A DNA stretch of 64,000 nucleotides from assembly GCA_017829075.1 (NCBI GenBank), contig JAGAJA010000012.1:55904-119903 (forward strand), read 5' to 3'. The stretch is from Oscillospiraceae bacterium (lineage in GTDB: Bacteria; Bacillota_A; Clostridia; Oscillospirales; Ruminococcaceae). Below are positions 17,123 through 25,725 of the stretch, in pieces; position 1 is the first letter of the stretch, and each line of letters starts with the position of its first letter. Made by a program: the position numbers and the translations under genes. Below the pieces are notes generated by a model that saw only the letters and a list, made by a program, of their open reading frames with translations, searched no databases and was not told where the DNA came from.

Positions 17123-17295
17123 AATACTGATTCTTAATTACCTTATAGACAAAGTCTATAAGGTGAGCCGCCTGCAAGGCGGCTTGTCAAAACCAAAGGT
17201 TTTGACAGAATCAGTATTGAACGGCTTTCCTGCGGCTTCGCCGCTCCAACCGCTTTGGCAGTTGGTTCAACCTATAGACAATGTCTATAGGTTGA
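17123..17295. repeat. Hairpin cluster A: nested and tandem inverted repeats
   Basis: The gap between gntR and asnB holds six hairpins. An outer 12-bp stem, AATACTGATTCT (17123-17134) with its complement at 17207-17218, encloses three perfect hairpins: ACCTTATAGAC/loop AAA (17140-17164), AGCCGCCT/loop GCA (17166-17184) and TGTCAAAACC/loop AAA (17185-17207). Then come GCGGC/loop TTC (17232-17244), CCAAC-type (17246-17265) and the 14-bp TCAACCTATAGACA palindrome (17267-17295). The first and last hairpins share the core CTATAGAC or TTATAGAC. No protein is encoded. It could be a REP/MITE-like mobile repeat or a structured RNA. Confidence 0.8.
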
Positions 17296-17337
17296 TTAGG
17301 AAATAGTATAAGAGAAAATGCGAAGGGGGATAATGCC

Positions 17338-19164
17338 ATGTGCGGAATTGCAGGACAGATCGGCTTTGAAGAGGATATGCGCCGAATGAGCGGCGTAATG
17401 CAGCAGATGAGCGCGGTTTTAGCGCCAAGAGGTCCGGACGCGTCCGGTATCTACTGCGATGAAAATGCGTTTATGGTACATCGCCGGCTGATAGTAATTG
17501 ATCCGGAGAACGGCGCACAGCCGATGAGCTATGAAAACTACACTCTTGTGTATAATGGTGAGCTGTACAATACTGCGGAGATCCGCAGGGAGCTTGAACG
17601 TAAAGGTATCGAGTTCATCGGTCATTCCGACACCGAGGTAGTGCTAAAAGCCTATGCCGTGTTCGGCGAGGACTGCGTAAAGCAGTTCAACGGGATCTTT
17701 GCATTTGCTGTGTGGGACAGCAGAAAGCACACATTGTTCCTTGCGCGGGACAGGATCGGCGTTAAGCCGTTGTTTTACAGCCTGACAAGGGACGGCATAG
17801 TGTTTGCCAGCGAAATAAAAGCTTTGCTCAAGCACCCTGCTGTGAAGCCGGTAGTTACTCAGGACGGAGTGGCGGAGATAATGCTGATAGGGCCTGCGAA
17901 GCGCACTGGCAGCGGAGTATTCAGGGATATCAAGGAGATTCCTGCGGCGCACTGCGGTGTGCTTAATGAAAACGGATTTACTCTGCACAGATACTGGGAG
18001 CTGAAAGCCCAGCCCCACACCGAAAATTTCACCGAAACCTCGGCGCACGTCCGTGATCTTATTACAGATGCGGTAAAGCGGCAGCTTGTCAGCGATGTAC
18101 CGCTTTGCTGCTTTTTGTCCGGAGGACTTGACAGCAGCGTGATCTCCGCAATTGCCGCAAAGGAATATGCGCAGCAGGGAAAACAACTTTCCACATGGTC
18201 GATAGACTATAAATTCAATCATCAGAATTTTAAGGCGAGCAGCTTCCAGCCGGACGAGGACGCTCCATGGATAGTAAAGATGGCTGAATTCCTAGGCTCG
18301 GATCATACCAATGTGGAGCTTGACACTGCGGAGCTTGCAGACGCGCTTACCGACTCCACCCGCGCAAGGGATCTTCCGGGAATGGCTGACGTGGACAGTT
18401 CGCTTTATCTGTTCTGCCGGGAGATAAGGAAGAAATTCCCGGTGGCATTGTCCGGCGAGTGCGCAGATGAGATCTTCGGCGGCTATCCATGGTATCATCG
18501 AAAGGAAGTACTTTTCTATGACGGATTTCCGTGGTCAACCGCAGTTCCGGAGCGTGCCGCTCTTATGAAGAGAAGAATGTCTGCCTGTGAAGCGGAGGAA
18601 TATGTCCGCAGAAGCTATGACCGCTGTATTGCCCAGACCGATTATCTCGATTCGGATAATCCCACCGCACGCCGCATGAGGGAGATGTTCCTGCTTAATC
18701 TGGATTACTTTATGGCCACTTTGTTGGACAGAAAAGACAGAATGTCAATGGCGCACGGACTTGAGGTTCGCGTTCCATTCTGCGATTACAGGATCGTGGA
18801 ATACGCGTATAATATCCCATGGGAGATGAAATCCTACACCGGACGTGAAAAGGGACTTGTGCGCCATGCAATGGAGGGTATTCTTCCGGAGGACGTTCTA
18901 TGGCGAAAGAAAAGCCCCTATCCAAAGACGCACAATCCGAATTATATGGAGCTTCTCAGCAACAGACTGCGTGCCCTGATCAATTCCGAGGACTGCCGGC
19001 TTACCGAGATAGTGAGCGGCGACAAGCTTCGTGAAATGCTGGACAGCGGAGGCGCAAGCTTCACGAAAAACTGGTATGGACAGCTTATGACTGTTCCTCA
19101 GATCTATGCTTATATGCTCCAGATAGACGAATGGCTCAAGCATTATGACGTTATTCTGGAGTGA
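17338..19164 (+). CDS. asnB: Asparagine synthase (glutamine-hydrolysing)
   Basis: This 608-residue enzyme makes asparagine from aspartate, glutamine and ATP. The N-terminal class II glutaminase has Cys2 (MCGIAGQIG), RGPDASG and YNGELYN. The synthetase domain has the ATP pyrophosphatase loop FLSGGLDSSV, then SGECADEIFGGY and DRKDRMSMAHGLEVRVPF. The ATG follows GAAGGGGGATA. The promoter is not obvious: the hairpin cluster lies directly upstream, so transcription probably runs through it. A terminator follows at 19218. The next genes have their own promoter, so this gene stands alone. Confidence 0.95.
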   Translation: MCGIAGQIGFEEDMRRMSGVMQQMSAVLAPRGPDASGIYCDENAFMVHRRLIVIDPENGAQPMSYENYTLVYNGELYNTAEIRRELERKGIEFIGHSDTEVVLKAYAVFGEDCVKQFNGIFAFAVWDSRKHTLFLARDRIGVKPLFYSLTRDGIVFASEIKALLKHPAVKPVVTQDGVAEIMLIGPAKRTGSGVFRDIKEIPAAHCGVLNENGFTLHRYWELKAQPHTENFTETSAHVRDLITDAVKRQLVSDVPLCCFLSGGLDSSVISAIAAKEYAQQGKQLSTWSIDYKFNHQNFKASSFQPDEDAPWIVKMAEFLGSDHTNVELDTAELADALTDSTRARDLPGMADVDSSLYLFCREIRKKFPVALSGECADEIFGGYPWYHRKEVLFYDGFPWSTAVPERAALMKRRMSACEAEEYVRRSYDRCIAQTDYLDSDNPTARRMREMFLLNLDYFMATLLDRKDRMSMAHGLEVRVPFCDYRIVEYAYNIPWEMKSYTGREKGLVRHAMEGILPEDVLWRKKSPYPKTHNPNYMELLSNRLRALINSEDCRLTEIVSGDKLREMLDSGGASFTKNWYGQLMTVPQIYAYMLQIDEWLKHYDVILE

Positions 19165-19217
19165 AATTCAAAACTGACAGGTTGTTCCGTAGTAAAGTAA
19201 TTGAATTATTATTTGCC

Positions 19218-19252
19218 GCCTGACTGCAAGAGTGTAGTCAGGCAGTTTTTTT
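19218..19252 (+). terminator. Terminator after asnB
   Basis: GCCTGACTGC pairs with GTAGTCAGGC (one G-U pair) around a short loop, followed by a run of seven T. Confidence 0.8.
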
Positions 19253-19306
19253 GGCAGGGTATATAATTCAGAAAAAATATGTGCCGCTATATTTTTTTCA
19301 AACCGG

Positions 19307-19335
19307 TTGCAATTTAAGAGAAAATGTGGTAAAAT
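19307..19335 (+). promoter_or_regulatory. Promoter of tyrA and following genes
   Basis: TTGCAA (19307-19312), 17 bp, TAAAAT (19330-19335). Confidence 0.8.
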
Positions 19336-19382
19336 ATAATTTGAACATATTATGCGGGATAACCGCGAAAGGATAGAAGAAA

Positions 19383-20237
19383 ATGAATATTGCAGTAGTA
19401 GGACTTGGACTTATCGGAGGTTCGTTTTGCAAGGCTCTGAAAGCCAATACTTTTCACCATATCATGGGACTTGACACTGATAAGGAAACTGTCAGAAAGG
19501 CTCTGGAGCAGGGCGCGATCGACGAGGAGATCGACGAGAGCAGGCTTTGTGAAGCCAATCTCACCGTAATCGCTCTTTATCCCGTTCCCACTGTCGAGTT
19601 CGTAAAGCGAAACGCAGACCGCTTCAAAAAAGGCTCTATCGTAATTGATGTTGGCGGCGTAAAGGGGTATGTTGTACGGAACAGCTCTCCTGTTCTTGAC
19701 GAAAAGGGCGTATTTTTTCTCGGAACACACCCTATGGCGGGAACTGAGAATTCCGGCTTTGATTATTCCACTGCCACCATGTTTGAAAAGGCAAGCTATA
19801 TCCTAACTCCCACCGAAACCACCCCGCAGATCGTAATTGATCTTGTTACAACGCTGGGAAGCTGCATGGGCTTCGGACAGGTGGTTATCGCAACTCCGGA
19901 ACAGCATGACGCAAATATCGCATACACTTCGCAGCTTGCGCACGTTGTTTCAAATGCGTATGTAAAAAGCCCCTCTCTATTTCGGGCGGACGGCTTTTCC
20001 GCAGGAAGTTTCCTCGATCTGACGAGGGTGGCAAAGCTGAATGAGGAGATGTGGTCGAGCCTGTTCCTCTGCAATAAAGAGGCTCTGCTGTTCGAGATAA
20101 ACACGATCATTGAGAAGCTCACCGAATACCGCGACGCTATGGTGAACGACGACAAGCCGACACTCAAAGCGCTGCTGAAGGACGGCAGGGAGCTTAAGGA
20201 AAAGAGCCTCGAATTCTATGGTCAGGAGAAGCGCTGA
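19383..20237 (+). CDS. tyrA: Prephenate dehydrogenase
   Basis: The 284-residue enzyme oxidises and decarboxylates prephenate to 4-hydroxyphenylpyruvate in tyrosine synthesis. It has the N-terminal dinucleotide fold VVGLGLIGGSFCKAL and the substrate-binding GTHPMAGTENSGF. The C-terminal helical dimerisation region is present, but there is no ACT domain, so feedback control by that route is not expected. The start follows AAAGGATAG. The stop overlaps the next start in TGATG, so the membrane protein at 20237 is cotranslated, although no link to tyrosine synthesis is evident. Confidence 0.92.
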   Translation: MNIAVVGLGLIGGSFCKALKANTFHHIMGLDTDKETVRKALEQGAIDEEIDESRLCEANLTVIALYPVPTVEFVKRNADRFKKGSIVIDVGGVKGYVVRNSSPVLDEKGVFFLGTHPMAGTENSGFDYSTATMFEKASYILTPTETTPQIVIDLVTTLGSCMGFGQVVIATPEQHDANIAYTSQLAHVVSNAYVKSPSLFRADGFSAGSFLDLTRVAKLNEEMWSSLFLCNKEALLFEINTIIEKLTEYRDAMVNDDKPTLKALLKDGRELKEKSLEFYGQEKR

Positions 20238-20794
20238 TGGCTGAAAAGCAGACCCCTACCATTGCATATGTAGTGTCGCTGTGCGGAATTATGTGCGGAC
20301 TGGCGATCGTGCTGATGTTCTGTCTTGGCATGGTTCCGGGCTTTGAGTATATAAGTCCCGCAGTTGCCGGAGTGCTTATCTGGATCGTTCGTGAACGTCT
20401 GGGAGTAAAATACGGACTGGTGAGCTTTGCCGCAGTCGGACTACTTACAATGCTCTTCACCGCGAACTATGAAGCGAGCATGATGTATGTGTTCCTGTTG
20501 GGATATTATCCTATCGTCCGGCAGTATCTGATGAAGATAAAGCCCGCTGCGCTCTGCATTCTTGCAAAGCTTGGACTGTACGCTGCCGCGGCGATTAGCT
20601 GCTATTTCGTGCTGATATACTTGTTTGGAATGTCGCAGCTTCTGGAGGATATGGGTGAGTTCGGTCAGTACGGACAGTGGATTTTACTGGCGCTTGGCGC
20701 AGTCGCATTCCTGCTTTATGACGTATTTCTCGGACTGTTCTATCCGTTCTATGAAAAGGTGCTGAAGCCTAAGATCTCAAAGCGAATGAAATGA
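20237..20794 (+). CDS. Multi-pass membrane protein of unknown function
   Basis: The 185-residue product has about six hydrophobic segments with short loops and a basic C-terminus (KPKISKRMK). It looks like small substrate-binding membrane subunits such as ECF S-components in size and pattern, but I see no diagnostic motif. It is translationally coupled to tyrA (TGATG) and followed 17 bp later by another unknown gene. If it carries a substrate, the context gives only a weak hint of aromatic compounds. Confidence 0.55.
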   Translation: MAEKQTPTIAYVVSLCGIMCGLAIVLMFCLGMVPGFEYISPAVAGVLIWIVRERLGVKYGLVSFAAVGLLTMLFTANYEASMMYVFLLGYYPIVRQYLMKIKPAALCILAKLGLYAAAAISCYFVLIYLFGMSQLLEDMGEFGQYGQWILLALGAVAFLLYDVFLGLFYPFYEKVLKPKISKRMK

Positions 20795-20811
20795 TAAGCG
20801 GAGGGCGATTT

Positions 20812-21957
20812 ATGGGACTGTCTTTTTCCAACTATAACATCAGAAAATCAGCCGCTGCAAAGCCGGAAAGAATTCTGGACGCATTGTGCCGGTATGCTAA
20901 AAGCCGCGGCTATATACCCTGCGGGGAAGCTGAAGCAGACCTTGAAGCAGCGGTATATGCCCCGGCGGAAAGTGAGTGGATTTCTGTTTGGTCGGAGCTG
21001 ATGTCGGCTGAAAACGGGTGTGATATGTCATCGGCAGGCGCATGGCTGTCAAAGGTACTGAAAACAGATGTCCTCACCGCAATGTGCTGCGACAGTGATT
21101 TTATATTCCTTAATTTGATAAATACCCGTGACGGCGTTGACGCATGGGCGAATGTGGGCAATCTCTACTGCGAGCCGGAGCGGGAAACCAACCTTTCAGC
21201 GTGGAGCGGGAAGGTGAAGGATCTGCAAAGGTTTGAAGCGGATTTGAACGATGACGCGGTGTTCGCTGAGGATTTCATGTACACCCTTGACGAGCAGCTT
21301 GGTCTGCCGGGGGAGCAGGGCTGCTTCAATCAGTACAGTGCAAAAAACCTGTCCGAAAACGGCAGCATGACACGGCTGTTTTTCTCCCTCCCCGATAAAG
21401 CGGCAGACAATAATCTGCCGTGGCTTGAAATACTCAGCTTCGGGCTTATGCCTTGTAAAATTGACGAAACCGCAAAGGAGAGCGCGGTCAACAAGGGCGG
21501 CGCTTCAAAGGGGCTTGCGGTGGCATTTACCGGGGATTACGTCCGGAATGACGAAATCACTTTTTCTGATGTACAGCTTGAATATATCGAAAATGGCAAG
21601 TGGGTAATAATTCCGATAACGCTAAAAAAATACCAAATGGTTAGCGGCGGATATATGTACTACTGGGAGGACAAGGAATTTCCAATTCCTCCTGCGGTAA
21701 ATCCGGAGCTGCCTATGAAAAAGCGCATAGAAAAGGAATTTGAAAGCTCATTCGGAGTGAGGTTCACGCCCCACGGCGACTCCCGTAAAATGCTTGATAT
21801 AAGGCTCCATTTCATGCCGCTTGAGAACCCGAAAGGGCAGGCGGTGTGGTATGTGTATAAATTAAGTAAGACAAAGGCTGCTTTCATTGAGGATCACAAT
21901 AATGGTTCTGGAAAGTATACGGGTATACTGAACCCTGATGATTACGACTTGGATTAA
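20812..21957 (+). CDS. Conserved-looking cytoplasmic protein of unknown function
   Basis: The 381-residue product is soluble, with no signal peptide or membrane segment, and I do not recognise a domain. The first 110 residues are acidic and helical, with a segment VLTAMCCDSDFIFLNLIN, and the rest is mixed alpha/beta. The ATG after GGAGGG (20800-20805) is preferred to the one 21 bp upstream that overlaps the previous gene. It sits between the membrane protein and pepF. Composition is like its neighbours. Confidence 0.5.
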   Translation: MGLSFSNYNIRKSAAAKPERILDALCRYAKSRGYIPCGEAEADLEAAVYAPAESEWISVWSELMSAENGCDMSSAGAWLSKVLKTDVLTAMCCDSDFIFLNLINTRDGVDAWANVGNLYCEPERETNLSAWSGKVKDLQRFEADLNDDAVFAEDFMYTLDEQLGLPGEQGCFNQYSAKNLSENGSMTRLFFSLPDKAADNNLPWLEILSFGLMPCKIDETAKESAVNKGGASKGLAVAFTGDYVRNDEITFSDVQLEYIENGKWVIIPITLKKYQMVSGGYMYYWEDKEFPIPPAVNPELPMKKRIEKEFESSFGVRFTPHGDSRKMLDIRLHFMPLENPKGQAVWYVYKLSKTKAAFIEDHNNGSGKYTGILNPDDYDLD

Positions 21958-21983
21958 GTAAACATAGCAAAGGAGATAACGAT

Positions 21984-23780
21984 ATGTCAGAAAGAATTCC
22001 CCAGCGGCAGGACGTTCCCGCCGAGCATAAATGGGCGATAGAGGACATTTACCCCACCGACGCAGCGTGGGAGGAGGACTTCGCCGCAGCGAAGAAAATG
22101 CCGGAGCAGATAGCGTCCTATAAGGGACTGCTGTCCACTGACTCCGCGAAGCTGCTGGAATATCTCAAAGCCGACGACGATATGACGGTAGTTCTCGACA
22201 AGCTCATAAACTACGCCCAGAGAAAGAATGACGAGGACACCCGCGACTCAAAGTATCAGGACATGGTTAGCAGGCTTGAAATGCTGTTTGTGGAGCTTTC
22301 CGGCGCAGGCGCTTACGTTACCCCGGAGTTGCTTTCCATTTCGGACGAAACCATGGAGCGCTTCTATAAGGAACAGCCGGAGATGGAGCTTTACCGCCTT
22401 TGCATAGACAGAGTGCGCCGCAGAAAAGCGCATATCCTGTCCGAAGCGGAGGAGCGCATTATGGCTCTCACCGGAGAAATGACCGGCTCTCCCGACAACA
22501 TTTTCTCTATGTTCAACGACGCTGACCTGAAATTCCCGGACGCAGTTGATAAGGACGGAAATAAGCATCAGGTAACCCACGGCAGCTATATCCCGCTTAT
22601 GCACTCCAATGACCGTGAGTTGCGGAAATCTGCATTCCAGAGCCTTTACGGAGTGTACGAGAGTTTCAAGAACACCTCGGCGGCTGTGCTTGCTTCTCAG
22701 GTAAAGTGCCTGACATTCCGTGCAAGGGCTAGGAAATACGACAGCTCCTTACAGGCTGCGCTGGACGGAAACGAAGTCCCGGTGGAGGTTTACAAGCAGC
22801 TTATTGAGGCAGTCCACGAAAATATGCCGTATATGTACAAGTATGTGAAGCTGCGTAAGAAGCTGCTCGGCGTTGAGGAGCTTCACGCCTATGACCTGTA
22901 CACGCCGATAGTCAGCGATATTGATGTAAAGATACCCTTTGAGCAGGCAAAGCAGGAGGTTTACGACTCCCTTGCTCCTATGGGTGAGGACTACCGTGCT
23001 ATATTCCGCGAGGGCATCGAGAACCGCTGGATAGATATTTACGAGAACGAGGGCAAGCGCAGCGGCGCTTATTCCGCAGGTGCGCGGGTACACCCATATG
23101 TCCTGCTCAATCACAAGGACACTCTGGACAGCGAATTTACACTGGCTCACGAAATGGGTCACGCAATTCATTCCTATCTGTCCAACAAAAATCAGCCGGT
23201 GTGCTATTCAGACTATGTTATTTTCGTTGCGGAGGTGGCTTCCACCTGCAATGAGAGCCTTTTAATGCAGCACCTGCTTAAAATAACCACCGACAAAAAG
23301 CGCAGAGCGTATCTGATAAACTACTTCCTTGAGCAGTTCCGCACCACGCTCTACCGCCAGACCATGTTCGCGGAGTTCGAGCTGAAGATAAACGAAATGG
23401 CGGAGAACGGCGAGAGCCTTACCGCCGATGTTCTGTGCGAGCTTTACAGAAAACTGAATATCCTGTACTACGGTGATGATATAATCATCGACCACGAGCT
23501 GGATATGGAGTGGGCAAGGATCCCGCATTTCTATTACAACTACTATGTTTATCAGTATGCGACAGGTTTCTCGGCGGCTATCGCGCTGAGCCAGCGCATT
23601 CTTAAGGAGGGCGAGCCGGCGGTGAAGGACTATATCGGCTTCCTGAGCGGCGGCTGCTCCAAAGACCCGATTTCTCTGTTAAAGGGTGCGGGAGTGGATA
23701 TGACTTCTACAAAGCCTGTAACAGAGGCTCTCAAGCTGTTCGGCGAGCTTATCGACGAAATGGAAGAACTGATGAGCTGA
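21984..23780 (+). CDS. pepF: Oligoendopeptidase F
   Basis: This 598-residue zinc metallopeptidase of family M3 cuts oligopeptides in the cytoplasm. The HExxH motif is intact as His389-Glu-Met-Gly-His393 in LAHEMGHAIH, with the third zinc ligand in the ESLL segment (VASTCNESLL) downstream. The N-terminal helical lobe (VPAEHKWAIEDIY) and length match PepF. The ATG follows AAAGGAGATAA. The next gene starts 10 bp after its stop with its own GGAGGA site, so they may be cotranscribed. Confidence 0.95.
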   Translation: MSERIPQRQDVPAEHKWAIEDIYPTDAAWEEDFAAAKKMPEQIASYKGLLSTDSAKLLEYLKADDDMTVVLDKLINYAQRKNDEDTRDSKYQDMVSRLEMLFVELSGAGAYVTPELLSISDETMERFYKEQPEMELYRLCIDRVRRRKAHILSEAEERIMALTGEMTGSPDNIFSMFNDADLKFPDAVDKDGNKHQVTHGSYIPLMHSNDRELRKSAFQSLYGVYESFKNTSAAVLASQVKCLTFRARARKYDSSLQAALDGNEVPVEVYKQLIEAVHENMPYMYKYVKLRKKLLGVEELHAYDLYTPIVSDIDVKIPFEQAKQEVYDSLAPMGEDYRAIFREGIENRWIDIYENEGKRSGAYSAGARVHPYVLLNHKDTLDSEFTLAHEMGHAIHSYLSNKNQPVCYSDYVIFVAEVASTCNESLLMQHLLKITTDKKRRAYLINYFLEQFRTTLYRQTMFAEFELKINEMAENGESLTADVLCELYRKLNILYYGDDIIIDHELDMEWARIPHFYYNYYVYQYATGFSAAIALSQRILKEGEPAVKDYIGFLSGGCSKDPISLLKGAGVDMTSTKPVTEALKLFGELIDEMEELMS

Positions 23781-23790
23781 CGGAGGAACT

Positions 23791-24897
23791 ATGCTGACGA
23801 CTTCAATGGAAGAGCTTTATAAGCCGTATATCAGTATGCTTTCCGGAGGAAATCCGCTTGTCTGCCTTGACAACAGATTTTGCTGCGTTCAGTCGGACGG
23901 TGAGTTTCAGCCGGGGGAAAGCCTGCTGAAATATATCAGAGAAACTGTTCCGGAGCCGCTGGGCTGCGTTATGGATACTGCGCTGTACAAGGACGAGCAT
24001 TTCTACTGCTGCCGTATCTATCCGATAAAGAATGATGTCGGCGAGAGCATTGCGTATATCTGTGAGCTTATTTCCGCTGAAAATGCCCGGCATATCGCCG
24101 AGCGCACAGAAAGTCCGTCTGACATTCTGCCGCTGTATAATGCGGTTGAGATGAATTTAGCGGCTGTGTGGAAAAGCGCTTCAAGACTGCGAGAGGCATT
24201 GATGGCAGACAAGGACTTCGGGAAGCTTTCAGAGGTTTGCACCATTGAGGGCGCTGTGTCAAATATATCCGCAGTCTGCGGCAACGCGTTTCAGTACGCG
24301 GATATGCTCTACAATAATCAGAATTTCGCGGCAATCGACGCCGGGGCGCTTTGCAGATCTCTGGCGGATCGGTGCAATGCCGCTCTTGCGAAATGCGGAC
24401 GCAGGATCGAGTTCTTTTCCTCACAGGATAATCTTACGATCTACGCGGACAGCCGCCGGGCGGTGGTTGCTCTGGTGAATGCAGTCCAGAACGCTCTGCT
24501 TTATTCACCGAGGGACAGCGAGCCTGTAATGGCGGTAAGCCGCAAAGAGGAGCGCGGACGAAGCTTCGTTGAGATACAGGTGGTCAATGAAAGCAGTATG
24601 TTCACCAGCCGGGATTTCAAGGACGGCACAGAGGTGAATTTCAGCTATCAGCGGCTTGGGTACGGAATTCCGATCATAAAGCGGTTTGCTGCGGTGAGCG
24701 GCGGCAGATTTTCCATGAACGAGGAAAACGGAAAGGTAGTTGTCACGATCACACTTCCTGCCGCAGGAGAAGAATACGGCAGAGTTACCATGCGCACATC
24801 GGAGGAATACAGCTACAATTCGGGTATTCCGGACTTCACCGAGATGATGATGCGGGAGGTCGTTCTGTTCTTCGGAGAACAAGCGGAAAACTGTTAA
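23791..24897 (+). CDS. Cytoplasmic HATPase-domain protein without a clear phospho-acceptor His
   Basis: The 368-residue protein has no membrane segment. The first 110 residues may form a PAS-like sensor, about 115-200 are helical, and about 200-330 form a histidine-kinase-type ATPase domain with N box VNAVQNALLYS near residue 230 and RLGYGIPIIKRFA as the glycine box region. I do not see the usual HE/D-x-R/K-TPL acceptor site, so it may be a divergent kinase, a phosphatase or an anti-sigma-like binder. A full two-component pair begins about 145 bp downstream, which suggests an accessory role in that pathway. Confidence 0.6.
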   Translation: MLTTSMEELYKPYISMLSGGNPLVCLDNRFCCVQSDGEFQPGESLLKYIRETVPEPLGCVMDTALYKDEHFYCCRIYPIKNDVGESIAYICELISAENARHIAERTESPSDILPLYNAVEMNLAAVWKSASRLREALMADKDFGKLSEVCTIEGAVSNISAVCGNAFQYADMLYNNQNFAAIDAGALCRSLADRCNAALAKCGRRIEFFSSQDNLTIYADSRRAVVALVNAVQNALLYSPRDSEPVMAVSRKEERGRSFVEIQVVNESSMFTSRDFKDGTEVNFSYQRLGYGIPIIKRFAAVSGGRFSMNEENGKVVVTITLPAAGEEYGRVTMRTSEEYSYNSGIPDFTEMMMREVVLFFGEQAENC

Positions 24898-25041
24898 TAT
24901 TCAGTTTTTTTTCACAGCTTCATCATAATTGCACTGTATAATTTTTATACCGGATTAATTCCGGCAGGTATAAGTCCCACTATGGTTTGTATGCTGCGAA
25001 TTGAGAGAATTTGCAGTATTATACTTACAGGAGATGAATTT

Positions 25042-25725
25042 ATGTACAGAATTCTTGTTGTTGACGATGAGGAAAACATCAGAGAGGTTATCAAGGAGTA
25101 TGCCGAGTTTGAGGGTCACGAGGTATCCGAAGCCTGTGACGGAATGCAGGCTATCGAAATGGTGAAAAACAACGATTACGACATAATTATCATGGACGTA
25201 ATGATGCCGCGCCTTGATGGATATTCCGCCTGCAAGGAGATACGAAAGATAAAGCAGATACCGGTGCTTATGCTTTCTGCGCGCGGTGAGGAATACGACA
25301 AGCTCTTCGGCTTTGAGATAGGCATTGATGATTACGTTGTAAAGCCGTTTTCTCCTAAGGAGGTCATGGCGCGGGTAAATGCAATCGTAAAGCGCAACAG
25401 TTCTTCTCAGGCGCCTGCCGCTCCCGCTCCTGAAACGGTGAAATTTGGCGGACTTGAGATCAACTTCACCTCCCGCGATGTATACATTGACGGAGTAAAG
25501 GCGAACCTTACTCCGAAGGAATACGACCTGCTTTTCTACCTAGTACGCAACAAAAACATTGCTCTGACAAGAAACAAGCTTCTTGAAGAGGTTTGGGGCT
25601 ATGATTTCTTCGGCGATGACCGTACAATCGACACCCACATTAAAATGCTGAGAAACAATCTCGGCCCGTACCGTAACTACATTGTGACGCTTCGCGGAAT
25701 GGGATATAAATTCGAGGCAGACTGA
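25042..25725 (+). CDS. OmpR/PhoB-family response regulator
   Basis: The 227-residue regulator has a receiver with VVDDEEN, phospho-acceptor Asp52 in IIMDVMMPRLDG, and Lys in DDYVVKPFSP. A short Ala/Pro linker leads to a winged helix with LTPKEYDLLFYL and ending GMGYKFEAD. I choose the ATG after ACAGGAGATGAATTT; an upstream in-frame start 60 bp earlier has no ribosome site. A TATAAT at 24937-24942 is the likely -10, without a good -35. The kinase start overlaps its stop, which makes the pair cognate. Confidence 0.93.
   Translation: MYRILVVDDEENIREVIKEYAEFEGHEVSEACDGMQAIEMVKNNDYDIIIMDVMMPRLDGYSACKEIRKIKQIPVLMLSARGEEYDKLFGFEIGIDDYVVKPFSPKEVMARVNAIVKRNSSSQAPAAPAPETVKFGGLEINFTSRDVYIDGVKANLTPKEYDLLFYLVRNKNIALTRNKLLEEVWGYDFFGDDRTIDTHIKMLRNNLGPYRNYIVTLRGMGYKFEAD

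Noticed and set aside
16995..17177. 60-codon minus-strand open frame upstream of gntR
   Set aside because: It covers the gntR promoter, operator and part of the hairpin cluster and has no ribosome site.
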